From NCBI GenBank assembly GCA_028284675.1, contig JANQRI010000028.1:28356-92355 (forward strand): a stretch of 64,000 nt of DNA. Reading direction: 5' to 3'. Shown here piece after piece: positions 1 to 7,382 of the stretch. Numbering within the stretch: position 1 is the first letter of the stretch; every line of letters starts with the position of its first letter. A program made the position numbers and the translations under genes. A model generated the notes under the pieces. The model was given only the letters and a program-made list of their open reading frames with translations, did no database searches and had not been told where the DNA came from. Source of the DNA: Gammaproteobacteria bacterium (lineage in GTDB: Bacteria > Pseudomonadota > Gammaproteobacteria > HTCC5015).

Positions 1-120
1 ATTCAGCAGGCATTCCTGATAGGTTCGGGCATTGTCCTGCGCATATCCCGGCAAACCAATTAACGACAATACCAGTGCGAGAATAAAGCTGGATTTGTAA
101 TTCATGCGTTTATTATTCAT
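1..120 (-). CDS. Secreted protein of unknown function, N-terminal fragment
   Basis: Only the first 40 or so codons lie in the window; the gene runs off the left edge. The reading frame starts at the ATG at 118-120, which overlaps the last codons and stop of prmB, so the two genes are probably translationally coupled. A second in-frame ATG lies at 103-105. The translation has a basic N-terminus, a hydrophobic core (SFILALVLSLIGL) and a cleavage-like PGYAQ-D site, which is a convincing Sec signal peptide. The mature part seen (DNARTYQECLLN) is too short to name a family. The protein is inferred to be exported to the periplasm. Confidence 0.6.
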   Translation of the reverse strand, partial: MNNKRMNYKSSFILALVLSLIGLPGYAQDNARTYQECLLN

Positions 121-970
121 ATAAATCTTTTGCATAGAGTAAAAATACACCCGAACCACCCCAAACGAATTCCGGCCAGATAAACGGCAGGTCCGGATAG
201 ACCTGCAATAATGCCGCTTCGCTGTTACCGACCTCGCAAATCAACACACCGTTTTCGCTCAACCTGGCGCGCGCTCCGGCGATGATTTTATGCGCAATGG
301 TCAACCCGTCATCACCGGCAGCCAGTGCAAGACCGGGCTCATGGCGATATTCCGGCGGCATTGATGCGATATCGTCCGCATCCACATACGGCGGATTACT
401 GATAATCAAATCATAGGTTTGCGCAGGTAAACCGTCAAACACATCCGCCCGAATTAATCTGACCCTGTCCTGCAATGAATAGTTCTGAATATTTAAACCG
501 GCCACTGCAATGGCATCGGCTGAAATATCGCTCGCATCCACGCGCGCTTCGGGAAATGCGTGCGCACACGCAATTGCAATACAGGCACTGCCGGTGCACA
601 AATCCAGAATATGCCGGGGCGGTTCCAATAACCAGGGGGAAAACTGTTCCCCGATCAGCTCTGCCAGCGGCGAACGCGGCACGATAACCCGCTCATCAAC
701 ATAGAACTCCAGCCCGCAAAACCATGCACTCCTTAATATATAGGCCAGCGGTTTGCGGGTCGTAATCCGGGTTTCCATCAGCTCAAACGCCTTATTTCGC
801 TGGGCAGCCGATACCGGGGTCACCGGTAACGACTGCTGCGGCGAAACCTCCAACACCGCAGCAACCAGCCACGCGGCTTCATCATGGGCGGTTTCTGTGC
901 CATGACCGAAATATAAACCGGCACTTTGAAAACCGGCAGCAACTTTTTCGCATAACTGTTCCGGGGTCAT
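113..970 (-). CDS. prmB: 50S ribosomal protein L3 N5-glutamine methyltransferase PrmB
   Basis: SAM-dependent class I methyltransferase, predicted to methylate a glutamine side chain of ribosomal protein L3. The catalytic signature SNPPYVD (NPPY) is present in the C-terminal half, and the SAM-binding segment LDLCTGSACIAIA precedes it. The N-terminal text AYILRSAWFCGLEFYVDE and VPRSPLAELI is characteristic of PrmB, as distinct from the release-factor enzyme PrmC. The length of 285 residues is slightly shorter than the usual ~300. Its ATG (968-970) abuts the divergent SCO gene, so the promoter must lie inside or just upstream of that gene. The 3' end overlaps the start of the secreted-protein gene by 8 bases, which suggests an operon. 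Confidence 0.93.
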   Translation of the reverse strand: MTPEQLCEKVAAGFQSAGLYFGHGTETAHDEAAWLVAAVLEVSPQQSLPVTPVSAAQRNKAFELMETRITTRKPLAYILRSAWFCGLEFYVDERVIVPRSPLAELIGEQFSPWLLEPPRHILDLCTGSACIAIACAHAFPEARVDASDISADAIAVAGLNIQNYSLQDRVRLIRADVFDGLPAQTYDLIISNPPYVDADDIASMPPEYRHEPGLALAAGDDGLTIAHKIIAGARARLSENGVLICEVGNSEAALLQVYPDLPFIWPEFVWGGSGVFLLYAKDLYE

Positions 971-1032
971 TGCATTTCCATCAAACTACTGCCATTATTC
1001 TGCGCCGGTTCAATCATAATGTTCCATTCGCC

Positions 1033-1662
1033 GTGTTTAAACCTTTTACTTTAATTTCAATTAGTCTCTGCCTGGCTGCTTTGCTTGCCGGATTATACCT
1101 GGGTGGCGCATTTTTTCTATTTGACCCACCGCCCGAGACGGCCCATGCGACTTTTTTACCGGATAACACTCAACCTTTAAATACGTTTTCTCTGACCGAT
1201 CAGCATAACAACCCTTTTAGCAATGCTGATCTGAATGGCCGCTGGAGCATGTTGTTTTTTGGTTTCACTTATTGCCCGGATATCTGCCCACTGACTCTGA
1301 ACACGTTGCAGCAAACGGTTGAAATGCTTGCCGATAGAGTTCCTGCCGAAGACCTTAGAGTTGTACTCGTTTCAGTGGACCCTGCCCGCGACTCCGCCGC
1401 ACGCCTGAAAGAATATATCGATTATTTTAATCCGGATTTTACTGCAGTCACCGGACCTGATGCGCAGTTAAAAAATCTGACCGGCAGTCTGGGCGCATAT
1501 TATTCAATTCCTGAGCAAAATGTTGAGAACTATATCGTCAACCACAGTGCCGGTATTTTTCTGCTAAGTCCTGAGGGACACCTGAAAGCATTGTTTTCCG
1601 CACCGCATGACCCTGCAATTATTGCCGAAGATTTTACGAAAATTTATAACTATTTTAATTAG
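1033..1662 (+). CDS. SCO1/SenC/PrrC-family copper-binding assembly protein
   Basis: Membrane-anchored thioredoxin-fold protein of the SCO family, which delivers copper to, or reduces cysteines of, the CuA site of cytochrome c oxidase. The copper ligands are visible: the CPDIC motif in GFTYCPDICPL and the distal histidine in VNHSAG. An N-terminal hydrophobic segment (LISISLCLAALLAGLYLGG) acts as an anchor. The open frame extends upstream to a TTG at 970, but that would touch the prmB start codon; the GTG at 1033 puts the membrane anchor at the N-terminus and is preferred. No clear Shine-Dalgarno is seen for either. The next gene encodes a PCuAC copper chaperone, supporting a joint role in CuA assembly, although no cytochrome c oxidase gene lies in this window. 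Confidence 0.88.
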   Translation: MFKPFTLISISLCLAALLAGLYLGGAFFLFDPPPETAHATFLPDNTQPLNTFSLTDQHNNPFSNADLNGRWSMLFFGFTYCPDICPLTLNTLQQTVEMLADRVPAEDLRVVLVSVDPARDSAARLKEYIDYFNPDFTAVTGPDAQLKNLTGSLGAYYSIPEQNVENYIVNHSAGIFLLSPEGHLKALFSAPHDPAIIAEDFTKIYNYFN

Positions 1663-1671
1663 AGTCTGAAC

Positions 1672-2127
1672 ATGTATCGATTGATTATTTTGCTGTTTTT
1701 TTTCACCTTACCACTGCAAGCAGCCACCCAGCTGGAAATTGCCGATGCCTATGTTGCCGAAGCGCCACCGGGGCTTGATGTAACAGCAGCCTATATGACC
1801 ATTAACAACCCAACTTCTGCAGACAAATATATCGTATCACTGCGTTCAGATGACTTCGACGCTGTGGAAATGCACACTACCGATATCGAAGGCGGCATTG
1901 CAAAGATGCGCAAACTTGACCGGCTTGTTATCCCGGCCAACTCTTCAGTCTCTTTAACCCCCGGCGGCATCCATTTAATGCTGCACAAACCGAAAAAACG
2001 CCTGCATGCGGGCGAGCTGATCACATTGGAAATTAACGAAGCCGACCATACACTGCACGGGCTGGTCTTACCGGTCAAAAAAATGCGCCCGGGCACTGAT
2101 ACTCACCACCACCATCATCATCATTAG
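1672..2127 (+). CDS. Periplasmic copper chaperone PCuAC with histidine-rich tail
   Basis: PCuAC (formerly DUF461) family protein that binds Cu(I) in the periplasm and works with SCO proteins in CuA assembly. A signal peptide is clear (MYRLIILLFFFTLPLQA). The family ligand pattern of spaced His and Met is present: VEMHTT, then KMRKL, then HLMLHK. The 151-residue protein ends in a short tail DTHHHHHHH, seven histidines directly before the stop. Histidine- and methionine-rich tails occur in this family and may add a metal site. The gene starts 9 bases after the SCO stop codon and is followed 3 bases later by psd, so the three are probably cotranscribed. Confidence 0.92.
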   Translation: MYRLIILLFFFTLPLQAATQLEIADAYVAEAPPGLDVTAAYMTINNPTSADKYIVSLRSDDFDAVEMHTTDIEGGIAKMRKLDRLVIPANSSVSLTPGGIHLMLHKPKKRLHAGELITLEINEADHTLHGLVLPVKKMRPGTDTHHHHHHH

Positions 2128-2130
2128 CCG

Positions 2131-3009
2131 ATGACGGACAACGCTGGAAGCAGCCTTTGGGCTGACCGCCTGAAAGCAGGCTTACTATATTGCCTGCCGC
2201 ACCACTTTATTTCGAGGCTGCTTTTTTTTCTAACCCGTATTGAGTCACCGCTGAAAAACCCGTTTGTGCACTGGTTTATACGGCGCTACCAGGTTGATAT
2301 GTCGGAAGCACTTGATGCCGAGCCGGCAAACTACGCCAGCTTTAATGCATTTTTTACCCGTGCGCTGAAACCTGAAGTGCGGACAATCGATAAAGATGCC
2401 GGAGTATTATGCTGTCCGGTGGATGGGTGCATCAGTCAACTCGGTAAAGTTCATGGTGACCGGCTGATTCAGGCGAAAGGCCGGGATTACCGGCTCATAG
2501 ATTTATTAGGCAACAACTCTGAACTCGCAAACACATTTGCACACGGGGAATTTGCGACACTTTATTTGTCGCCGCGCGACTACCACCGGATTCACATGCC
2601 TTTTGATGCAACACTCAAATATATGTCTTATATCCCGGGGCGCTTATTCAGTGTGGCGCCATACACTACACGGCTCATCCCAAACCTGTTCGCGCGTAAT
2701 GAGCGGGTGGTGACAGTATTTAACAGTGACGTCGGTCCACTGGCACTGATCCTGGTCGGCGCAATTAATGTCGCCGCAATTGAAACGGTATGGCATGGAT
2801 TGGTTACACCACCTCACCGCAACAAAATCAGTGAATATAGCTATACTGATCAAAACATTCATCTGCTGAAAGGCCAGGAAATGGGCCGCTTTAATATGGG
2901 CTCGACCGTGATATTGTTAACCGCCAACCCGCTGAACTGGCCGACCACCAGTCAACCGGGCAGCGCGGTCAGACTGGGGCAGAAGCTGGCTGTGGTTCCG
3001 TCGAGCTGA
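2131..3009 (+). CDS. psd: Phosphatidylserine decarboxylase proenzyme
   Basis: Converts phosphatidylserine to phosphatidylethanolamine at the inner membrane. It is made as a proenzyme that cuts itself at a Gly-Ser bond to give the pyruvoyl prosthetic group. The cleavage site is visible near the C-terminus as GRFNMGSTVILL, with MGST in place of the commoner LGST. The catalytic region LYLSPRDYHRIHMPFD, which contains the conserved Asp and His, is intact. At 292 residues it has the usual length. The ATG follows the PCuAC stop by 3 bases. Its 3' end overlaps the end of the convergent CBS-GGDEF gene by 41 bases. Confidence 0.95.
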   Translation: MTDNAGSSLWADRLKAGLLYCLPHHFISRLLFFLTRIESPLKNPFVHWFIRRYQVDMSEALDAEPANYASFNAFFTRALKPEVRTIDKDAGVLCCPVDGCISQLGKVHGDRLIQAKGRDYRLIDLLGNNSELANTFAHGEFATLYLSPRDYHRIHMPFDATLKYMSYIPGRLFSVAPYTTRLIPNLFARNERVVTVFNSDVGPLALILVGAINVAAIETVWHGLVTPPHRNKISEYSYTDQNIHLLKGQEMGRFNMGSTVILLTANPLNWPTTSQPGSAVRLGQKLAVVPSS

Positions 3010-3994
3010 CATTCGCAATACAACAAACCTGATTACGACCGTTGTTTTTTGCAAAATAAAGCCCGCGGTCAGCCTGCGCAATGATATGGTGCCAATCTTC
3101 AAATGTACCCTCTTTTTCAAGATCAGGCGAACCGATGCCGCCACTCATCGTTAACACATTGAATTGACTTTTTGCATGCGGGATATTCCGCTCGGCCAGC
3201 TCTTTTACTATCCGGCCGGCCAGAATTTTAGCACCAGTGACACCGGTTTCCGGCAGCAACAATAACAACTCCTCACCACCGTAACGGTACAAACGATCGG
3301 CTTTGCGGATTGAGCAACGAATATGTTCGGCAACCAGCTTTAAAACATCATCACCGGCCTGATGCCCGTAATAATCGTTATAGGATTTAAAACAGTCCAC
3401 ATCGAACAATACCAGCGAGTACTCACGCTTGTAACGCGTCGCGGCATTATGTGTATAAGCCAGGTCGACTTCCATCGCCCGGCGATTGCCTACAGACAGC
3501 AATGCATCTTCCATTGATAATGCCTGCAATTGTTCATTGACTTCGCGGAGACGCTGATTCTCAATATTGATTTCATGGCTGATAATTTCACGTTGCTGCT
3601 CAATGATATGCTCATAAGCATGCGCAAGATCGGTATAGGTCAGGATACCGGAGAGCTCGTTTTTTTCATTGACGACCGGCAAATGGCGAATTTTCTGGCC
3701 CTGGGTTAAAACCAGCGCATCAAAAAGAGGCGTGTCATGCATTATCGTGATCGGCGGGCTGGACATGAACTCCTTCACCCTCGCAACCCGGGAGCGCTGT
3801 TCCTCCAACACCTCACCGAGCACACTCACCATATCGCGTTCGGTCACAATTCCAACCGGCTCACAGGCTTCCACAACCACCATGCATGATACTTTTTCCT
3901 CACGCATTCTATGCGCGACATCCATCAAATACGTATCCGGGGTCACTGTCGGAACTGTCCGACTCATCAAACTATCAACTATTACCTGTTTCAT
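2969..3994 (-). CDS. CBS-pair diguanylate cyclase (GGDEF protein)
   Basis: Cytoplasmic signalling protein with two N-terminal CBS domains (about residues 1-125, ligand-sensing Bateman module), a short coiled coil (IENQRLREVNEQLQAL) and a GGDEF domain. The active-site loop reads RYGGEELLLLLPE, a GGEEL variant that other cyclases also carry. An RxxD inhibitory site (RKAD) sits five residues before it, so the enzyme is predicted to make c-di-GMP under product feedback. The frame opens at a TTG at 4003; the ATG at 3994 is preferred. The CBS pair suggests regulation by a nucleotide ligand. It is convergent with and overlaps psd. An AT-rich inverted repeat lies 48 bases upstream. Confidence 0.9.
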   Translation of the reverse strand: MKQVIVDSLMSRTVPTVTPDTYLMDVAHRMREEKVSCMVVVEACEPVGIVTERDMVSVLGEVLEEQRSRVARVKEFMSSPPITIMHDTPLFDALVLTQGQKIRHLPVVNEKNELSGILTYTDLAHAYEHIIEQQREIISHEINIENQRLREVNEQLQALSMEDALLSVGNRRAMEVDLAYTHNAATRYKREYSLVLFDVDCFKSYNDYYGHQAGDDVLKLVAEHIRCSIRKADRLYRYGGEELLLLLPETGVTGAKILAGRIVKELAERNIPHAKSQFNVLTMSGGIGSPDLEKEGTFEDWHHIIAQADRGLYFAKNNGRNQVCCIANVSSTEPQPASAPV

Positions 3995-4041
3995 CGGCTG
4001 CAAGTATTATTAGGCGTTATCCTGAAACACTCTATAGAGGA

Positions 4042-4067
4042 CCTTTAAAAATTTGGATTTTTAGAGG
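4042..4067. repeat. AT-rich inverted repeat upstream of the diguanylate cyclase gene
   Basis: Two 11-base arms (4042-4052 and 4057-4067) are complementary at 10 of 11 positions around a 4-base loop TTGG. It lies in the 135-base gap between tsaB and the CBS-GGDEF gene, both on the minus strand. It could be a regulatory protein site or a weak terminator of either strand; no long T-run follows it. Function is not established. Confidence 0.45.
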
Positions 4068-4129
4068 CACCCTAAATAATAACGGCAGCTGTTGTAATTA
4101 TTTGAGATCCAGGTCTGGATCAATTCTGA

Positions 4130-4828
4130 TTAAGATGATAAACCGCGCTCCTGTTTGGATCGGGCTACTTTATTGCGTAAATAAACCGGTTGGGCCTGCT
4201 CCGGCAACAACATCGCACCACTTTCAAATACCGGCCGTGCCAGCGTAATCACATCCTCAGCCACCGGCCAGCGGTCGGAATAAACCTCAATTAACTTGTC
4301 TTCGCATCGTGCAGTTAGTATATCGGGATAAGCCCGCCAACCGGAGCCTGCCCCGGCCCATTTTCCGGTAGCCGGAACCGGTACCGAATCAGGTGCAGAC
4401 ACACAATCGGACTCTGAACTCACCATGAGTCCGGCACTATTACGCTGATAAACACCCCAATACACTTCACCCATCCGCGCATCAATTGCGGCCAGCACCG
4501 CCGGCTGTTCATCAATCCGGCAGGTATGCTGCGCGATGGCTGCCAGTGTGGAAACCGGTATCACCGGAATATCCGCAGACATTGCAATGCCCTGGGTGAC
4601 TGCAGCGGCAATACGCAGACCGGTGAAACTCCCCGGCCCCGAACCAAATGCGATCGCATCCAGCTGCGTTACCTGTAAATCCGCCTCACGCATTAGCTCG
4701 TCGATCATCGGTAAAATCAACTGCGCCTGCTGTTGTGGCCTGTGCTCAAAACGCTGCCTGATTTCACTGCCGTCAATCAACGCAGCTGAGCAGGCTTCGG
4801 TCGCCGTTTCTATTGCAAGCATACGCAT
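4130..4828 (-). CDS. tsaB: tRNA threonylcarbamoyladenosine biosynthesis protein TsaB
   Basis: ASKHA-fold pseudo-enzyme of the t6A complex; it binds TsaD and TsaE and is required to place threonylcarbamoyl on A37 of ANN-decoding tRNAs. Family signatures are plain: the start MRMLAIETATEACSAAL and the segment GSGPGSFTGLRIAA, followed by TQGIA. The 232-residue length is normal. The gene follows the helicase gene with one base between stop and start, so the pair is cotranscribed. Its stop is followed by the gap that carries the inverted repeat upstream of the cyclase gene. Confidence 0.95.
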   Translation of the reverse strand: MRMLAIETATEACSAALIDGSEIRQRFEHRPQQQAQLILPMIDELMREADLQVTQLDAIAFGSGPGSFTGLRIAAAVTQGIAMSADIPVIPVSTLAAIAQHTCRIDEQPAVLAAIDARMGEVYWGVYQRNSAGLMVSSESDCVSAPDSVPVPATGKWAGAGSGWRAYPDILTARCEDKLIEVYSDRWPVAEDVITLARPVFESGAMLLPEQAQPVYLRNKVARSKQERGLSS

Positions 4829-4829
4829 A

Positions 4830-6698
4830 TCAACCGGCCCTCCCGAAAAACCGGGTTACTTCTTCAATATCATCAACAACCGGCATTGCCGGCAAGCTGT
4901 CCAAAAATAATTTACCGTAAGCACGCCCTCGAATTCGCGGATCGGCAATCATTAAAACACCGCGATCTTCCACACCCCGAATCAAGCGGCCGACACCCTG
5001 TTTGAGGGCAATTACCGCCTGCGGCAATTGTAAATCGAAAAACGGGTTGCCCCCCTGCTGTCTTAACCGGTTTAAACGCGCCTGCAAAACCGGATCACCG
5101 GGCGCTGCAAACGGTAATTTATCTATAATTACACAGGATAGTGCTTCCCCTTTAATATCAACACCTTCCCAAAAACTGCTGGTGCCGAGCAATACCGCAC
5201 CATCCGACAACCTGAATCGATCAAGCAACTGACTGCGCGGTGCCTCACCCTGTACCAGTAAGGGATAATCCAGCCGCGAATGAATATGGTCCGCAACATA
5301 CTGCAAAGCCCGGTAACTGGTAAACAGCATGAATGCCCGCCCGCGACTGGCCTCCAATACAGGCAAACTGACTTCGATCAGCCTGTCCAGAAAGTGATCG
5401 GCTTTGGGCTCAGGCATATTCTTCGGCAAATACAGCAATGCATTGTTTCGGTAATCAAACGGGCTGTCCAGCTGCAGCCCACGGCTCTCAGCCAAGCCCA
5501 TACGTCGTTGAAAGTGATCAAATCGCCCGGCTACTGACAGAGTCGCCGATGTAAACACCCATGCAGCCTGATAAGCCTGCATATACTCCTGAAAAATTTC
5601 ACCGACTTCCGGCGGCGTCGCATGCATTCTGAAACCATTTTGCATGGTTTCGTACCACAAAATCAGATCATTGGATTCCTGCTGCTCAAATAAACTCAAG
5701 CACGCGCTTAAAGCTTCGCAACGTTCTGCACAACGGCTGAGCGCCTCCCCACAACCGGCAACTTCAGCCAATTCATCCCGCATCGCATCCAAAGCGTCCC
5801 GAAGTCCGGCAAGCGCGGATTTCAATGCCGGATTATGAACCTGTGTTTGCCAGGCCATTCGTACTTCAGCTGTACCCAATGCCAGTCGATAACGACCGAC
5901 CTCCTGCAATAAAGACTGTGCAATCTCGCGCAAACCCGGCCTATCCGGCGCCTCCTCAAGCTGCGCAGCGATGCTGTCGTTCGCAAATTCCTCAAACTGA
6001 CGACCACTGACAGTGCGTCCGAAAAAACGGCTGGCGGTTTCCGGCAACTGGTGCGCCTCATCCAGAATAAACGCATCGGCACTGGGCAAAACTTCGCCAA
6101 AACCTTCTTCTTTCAACGCCATGTCCGCAAAAAACAAATGATGATTGACGACGACGATATCGGCTTCCTGAGCACGGCGGCGGGCGCGCACCAGATGACA
6201 GTGATTAAACTCCGGGCAGTCGGTACCCAGACAGTTCTCTGCGGTTGAAGTGGCTTTTGCCCAGACCGGTGCACTTTCAGGCACATCAGCCAACTCGGCA
6301 ATATCGCCCTGCTTAGTGATACCTGACCAGCTGCGGATCGACTGCAGCTGCGATGCCTGCATACGGTCACTCATGGAAACAGCGGCATTTTGCAGCCGGT
6401 ATAAACATAGATAATTGCGGCGACCTTTTAACAACGCGATATCCGCGCTGATGCCCAGGCTGCGCCGAACCAACGGTAAATCGCGATGAAATAACTGATC
6501 CTGAAGATGGCGGGTGCCGGTTGAAATGATGATTTTACGACCACTGAGCAGCGCCGGCACCAGATACGCGAATGTTTTGCCAACACCCGTGCCGGCTTCT
6601 ACCAGCAATATCCCGTTATCCTGTAATGCCTCCGCAACCGCCTCGCTCATTTCCTGCTGCACACGACGCGGTGCGAAACCGTCGACCTTATCGGCCAA
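4830..6698 (-). CDS. yoaA: ATP-dependent DNA helicase YoaA (XPD/DinG family)
   Basis: Superfamily 2 iron-sulfur helicase related to XPD and DinG, which unwinds DNA 5'-3' and in E. coli works with the HolC clamp-loader subunit during replication stress. Walker A is EAGTGVGKTFAYL, the Walker B/DEAH box is FILDEAHQL, and four cysteines of a [4Fe-4S] cluster are visible (YLCLYR, NCLGTDC, FNHCHL). The C-terminal motif VGRLIRG is intact. The start is uncertain: the first standard codon is the TTG at 6698, but family-like residues (LLGASGP) are encoded just upstream, and a good ribosome-binding sequence lies before an ATA/ATT pair at 6779-6774. It is flanked in the same direction by the lipoprotein gene and tsaB. 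Confidence 0.93.
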   Translation of the reverse strand: MADKVDGFAPRRVQQEMSEAVAEALQDNGILLVEAGTGVGKTFAYLVPALLSGRKIIISTGTRHLQDQLFHRDLPLVRRSLGISADIALLKGRRNYLCLYRLQNAAVSMSDRMQASQLQSIRSWSGITKQGDIAELADVPESAPVWAKATSTAENCLGTDCPEFNHCHLVRARRRAQEADIVVVNHHLFFADMALKEEGFGEVLPSADAFILDEAHQLPETASRFFGRTVSGRQFEEFANDSIAAQLEEAPDRPGLREIAQSLLQEVGRYRLALGTAEVRMAWQTQVHNPALKSALAGLRDALDAMRDELAEVAGCGEALSRCAERCEALSACLSLFEQQESNDLILWYETMQNGFRMHATPPEVGEIFQEYMQAYQAAWVFTSATLSVAGRFDHFQRRMGLAESRGLQLDSPFDYRNNALLYLPKNMPEPKADHFLDRLIEVSLPVLEASRGRAFMLFTSYRALQYVADHIHSRLDYPLLVQGEAPRSQLLDRFRLSDGAVLLGTSSFWEGVDIKGEALSCVIIDKLPFAAPGDPVLQARLNRLRQQGGNPFFDLQLPQAVIALKQGVGRLIRGVEDRGVLMIADPRIRGRAYGKLFLDSLPAMPVVDDIEEVTRFFGRAG

Positions 6699-6773
6699 CG
6701 GGCCGGACGCGCCAAGCAGCTCAGTCGGAGAAGCCCGGTCGATCAGCTTATGGACGCCGGGCTTGGGAGTAGT

Positions 6774-6793
6774 AATTATGCACAGACCTCTTT
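6774..6793 (-). promoter_or_regulatory. Ribosome-binding site and possible non-standard start of yoaA
   Basis: On the minus strand AAAGAGGT (6793-6786) lies 7 bases before an in-frame ATA (6779-6777) and 10 before an in-frame ATT (6776-6774). There is an in-frame TAA directly before the Shine-Dalgarno and no ATG, GTG or TTG until the TTG at 6698. Starting here adds about 26 residues, part of which (ELLGASGPLA) resembles the N-terminus of YoaA homologues as I recall them. Confidence 0.5.
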
Positions 6794-6796
6794 ATG

Positions 6797-7294
6797 TTAA
6801 GGACGAAAAGAGTTTGCGGTGTATTCCGCTTCCTGCGCCCCGATCTCATCTCCTTTGGACTGTCGCGCTCTGGCAATAATCAGCCAATTTCGATAGTTCA
6901 ATAACGGATTGTCGACCGTCATGGCATTGGATTTGGCAGCCAAATTCTCCGCCTGATTCGCATTACCCTGAGACAGGCGTACTTCCGCCAGACGACTCCA
7001 CATAACCGCATCATTCGGCGCAATCCTTAGAGCACGCTCCAGATGCAGCACTGCACTGTCATAATCGCCGCCCAAACGAGCCGACTCAGCCTGATTCCAG
7101 AGATCCAGCACCGCCGGATTGCCGATACCATGCTTAACTTTGCCGGAGCCGCTGTCATCGTAACCTGAATAATCATCCTGAAACTCTTCAGTTCCGAATT
7201 CGTCTGTGTCGTCATATTTAGGTGATAACGCACACCCCGAAAACAAAAATGTAATACCGGTAACCAACAATATACCTGATAGTTTGATTTGCAT
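6797..7294 (-). CDS. TPR-repeat lipoprotein
   Basis: Predicted outer- or inner-membrane lipoprotein. The ATG at 7294 gives a signal sequence MQIKLSGILLVTGITFLF ending in the lipobox SGC, and is preceded by GGGAG at 7305-7301 with 6 bases of spacing. The longer frame to 7369 is therefore not used. After an acidic linker (DDTDEFGTEEFQDDY) there are about two tetratricopeptide repeats (residues ~65-145; AESARLGGDYDSAVLHLERA and the following LAEVRLSQGNANQAENLAAK). The mature protein is about 145 residues. It sits between mrcB and yoaA on the same strand. Adjacency to PBP1b suggests an envelope role, perhaps as a partner of cell-wall enzymes; this is inference only. Confidence 0.85.
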   Translation of the reverse strand: MQIKLSGILLVTGITFLFSGCALSPKYDDTDEFGTEEFQDDYSGYDDSGSGKVKHGIGNPAVLDLWNQAESARLGGDYDSAVLHLERALRIAPNDAVMWSRLAEVRLSQGNANQAENLAAKSNAMTVDNPLLNYRNWLIIARARQSKGDEIGAQEAEYTANSFRP

Positions 7295-7382
7295 AATTTG
7301 CTCCCATTGCAACTTATTTAACCGACAATAACATGGTCTTCCGGACCGTGCTAATATCACGCCGCACACACTGGCGCATAAG

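Noticed and set aside
1791..2096. Antisense frame of 101 residues over the copper-chaperone gene
   Set aside because: It mirrors the real gene, lacks a ribosome-binding site and has no recognisable domain.
2100..2127. Cloning-vector His tag
   Set aside because: The flanking DNA continues into psd with normal operon spacing, codons are mixed, and natural PCuAC proteins often have His-rich tails.
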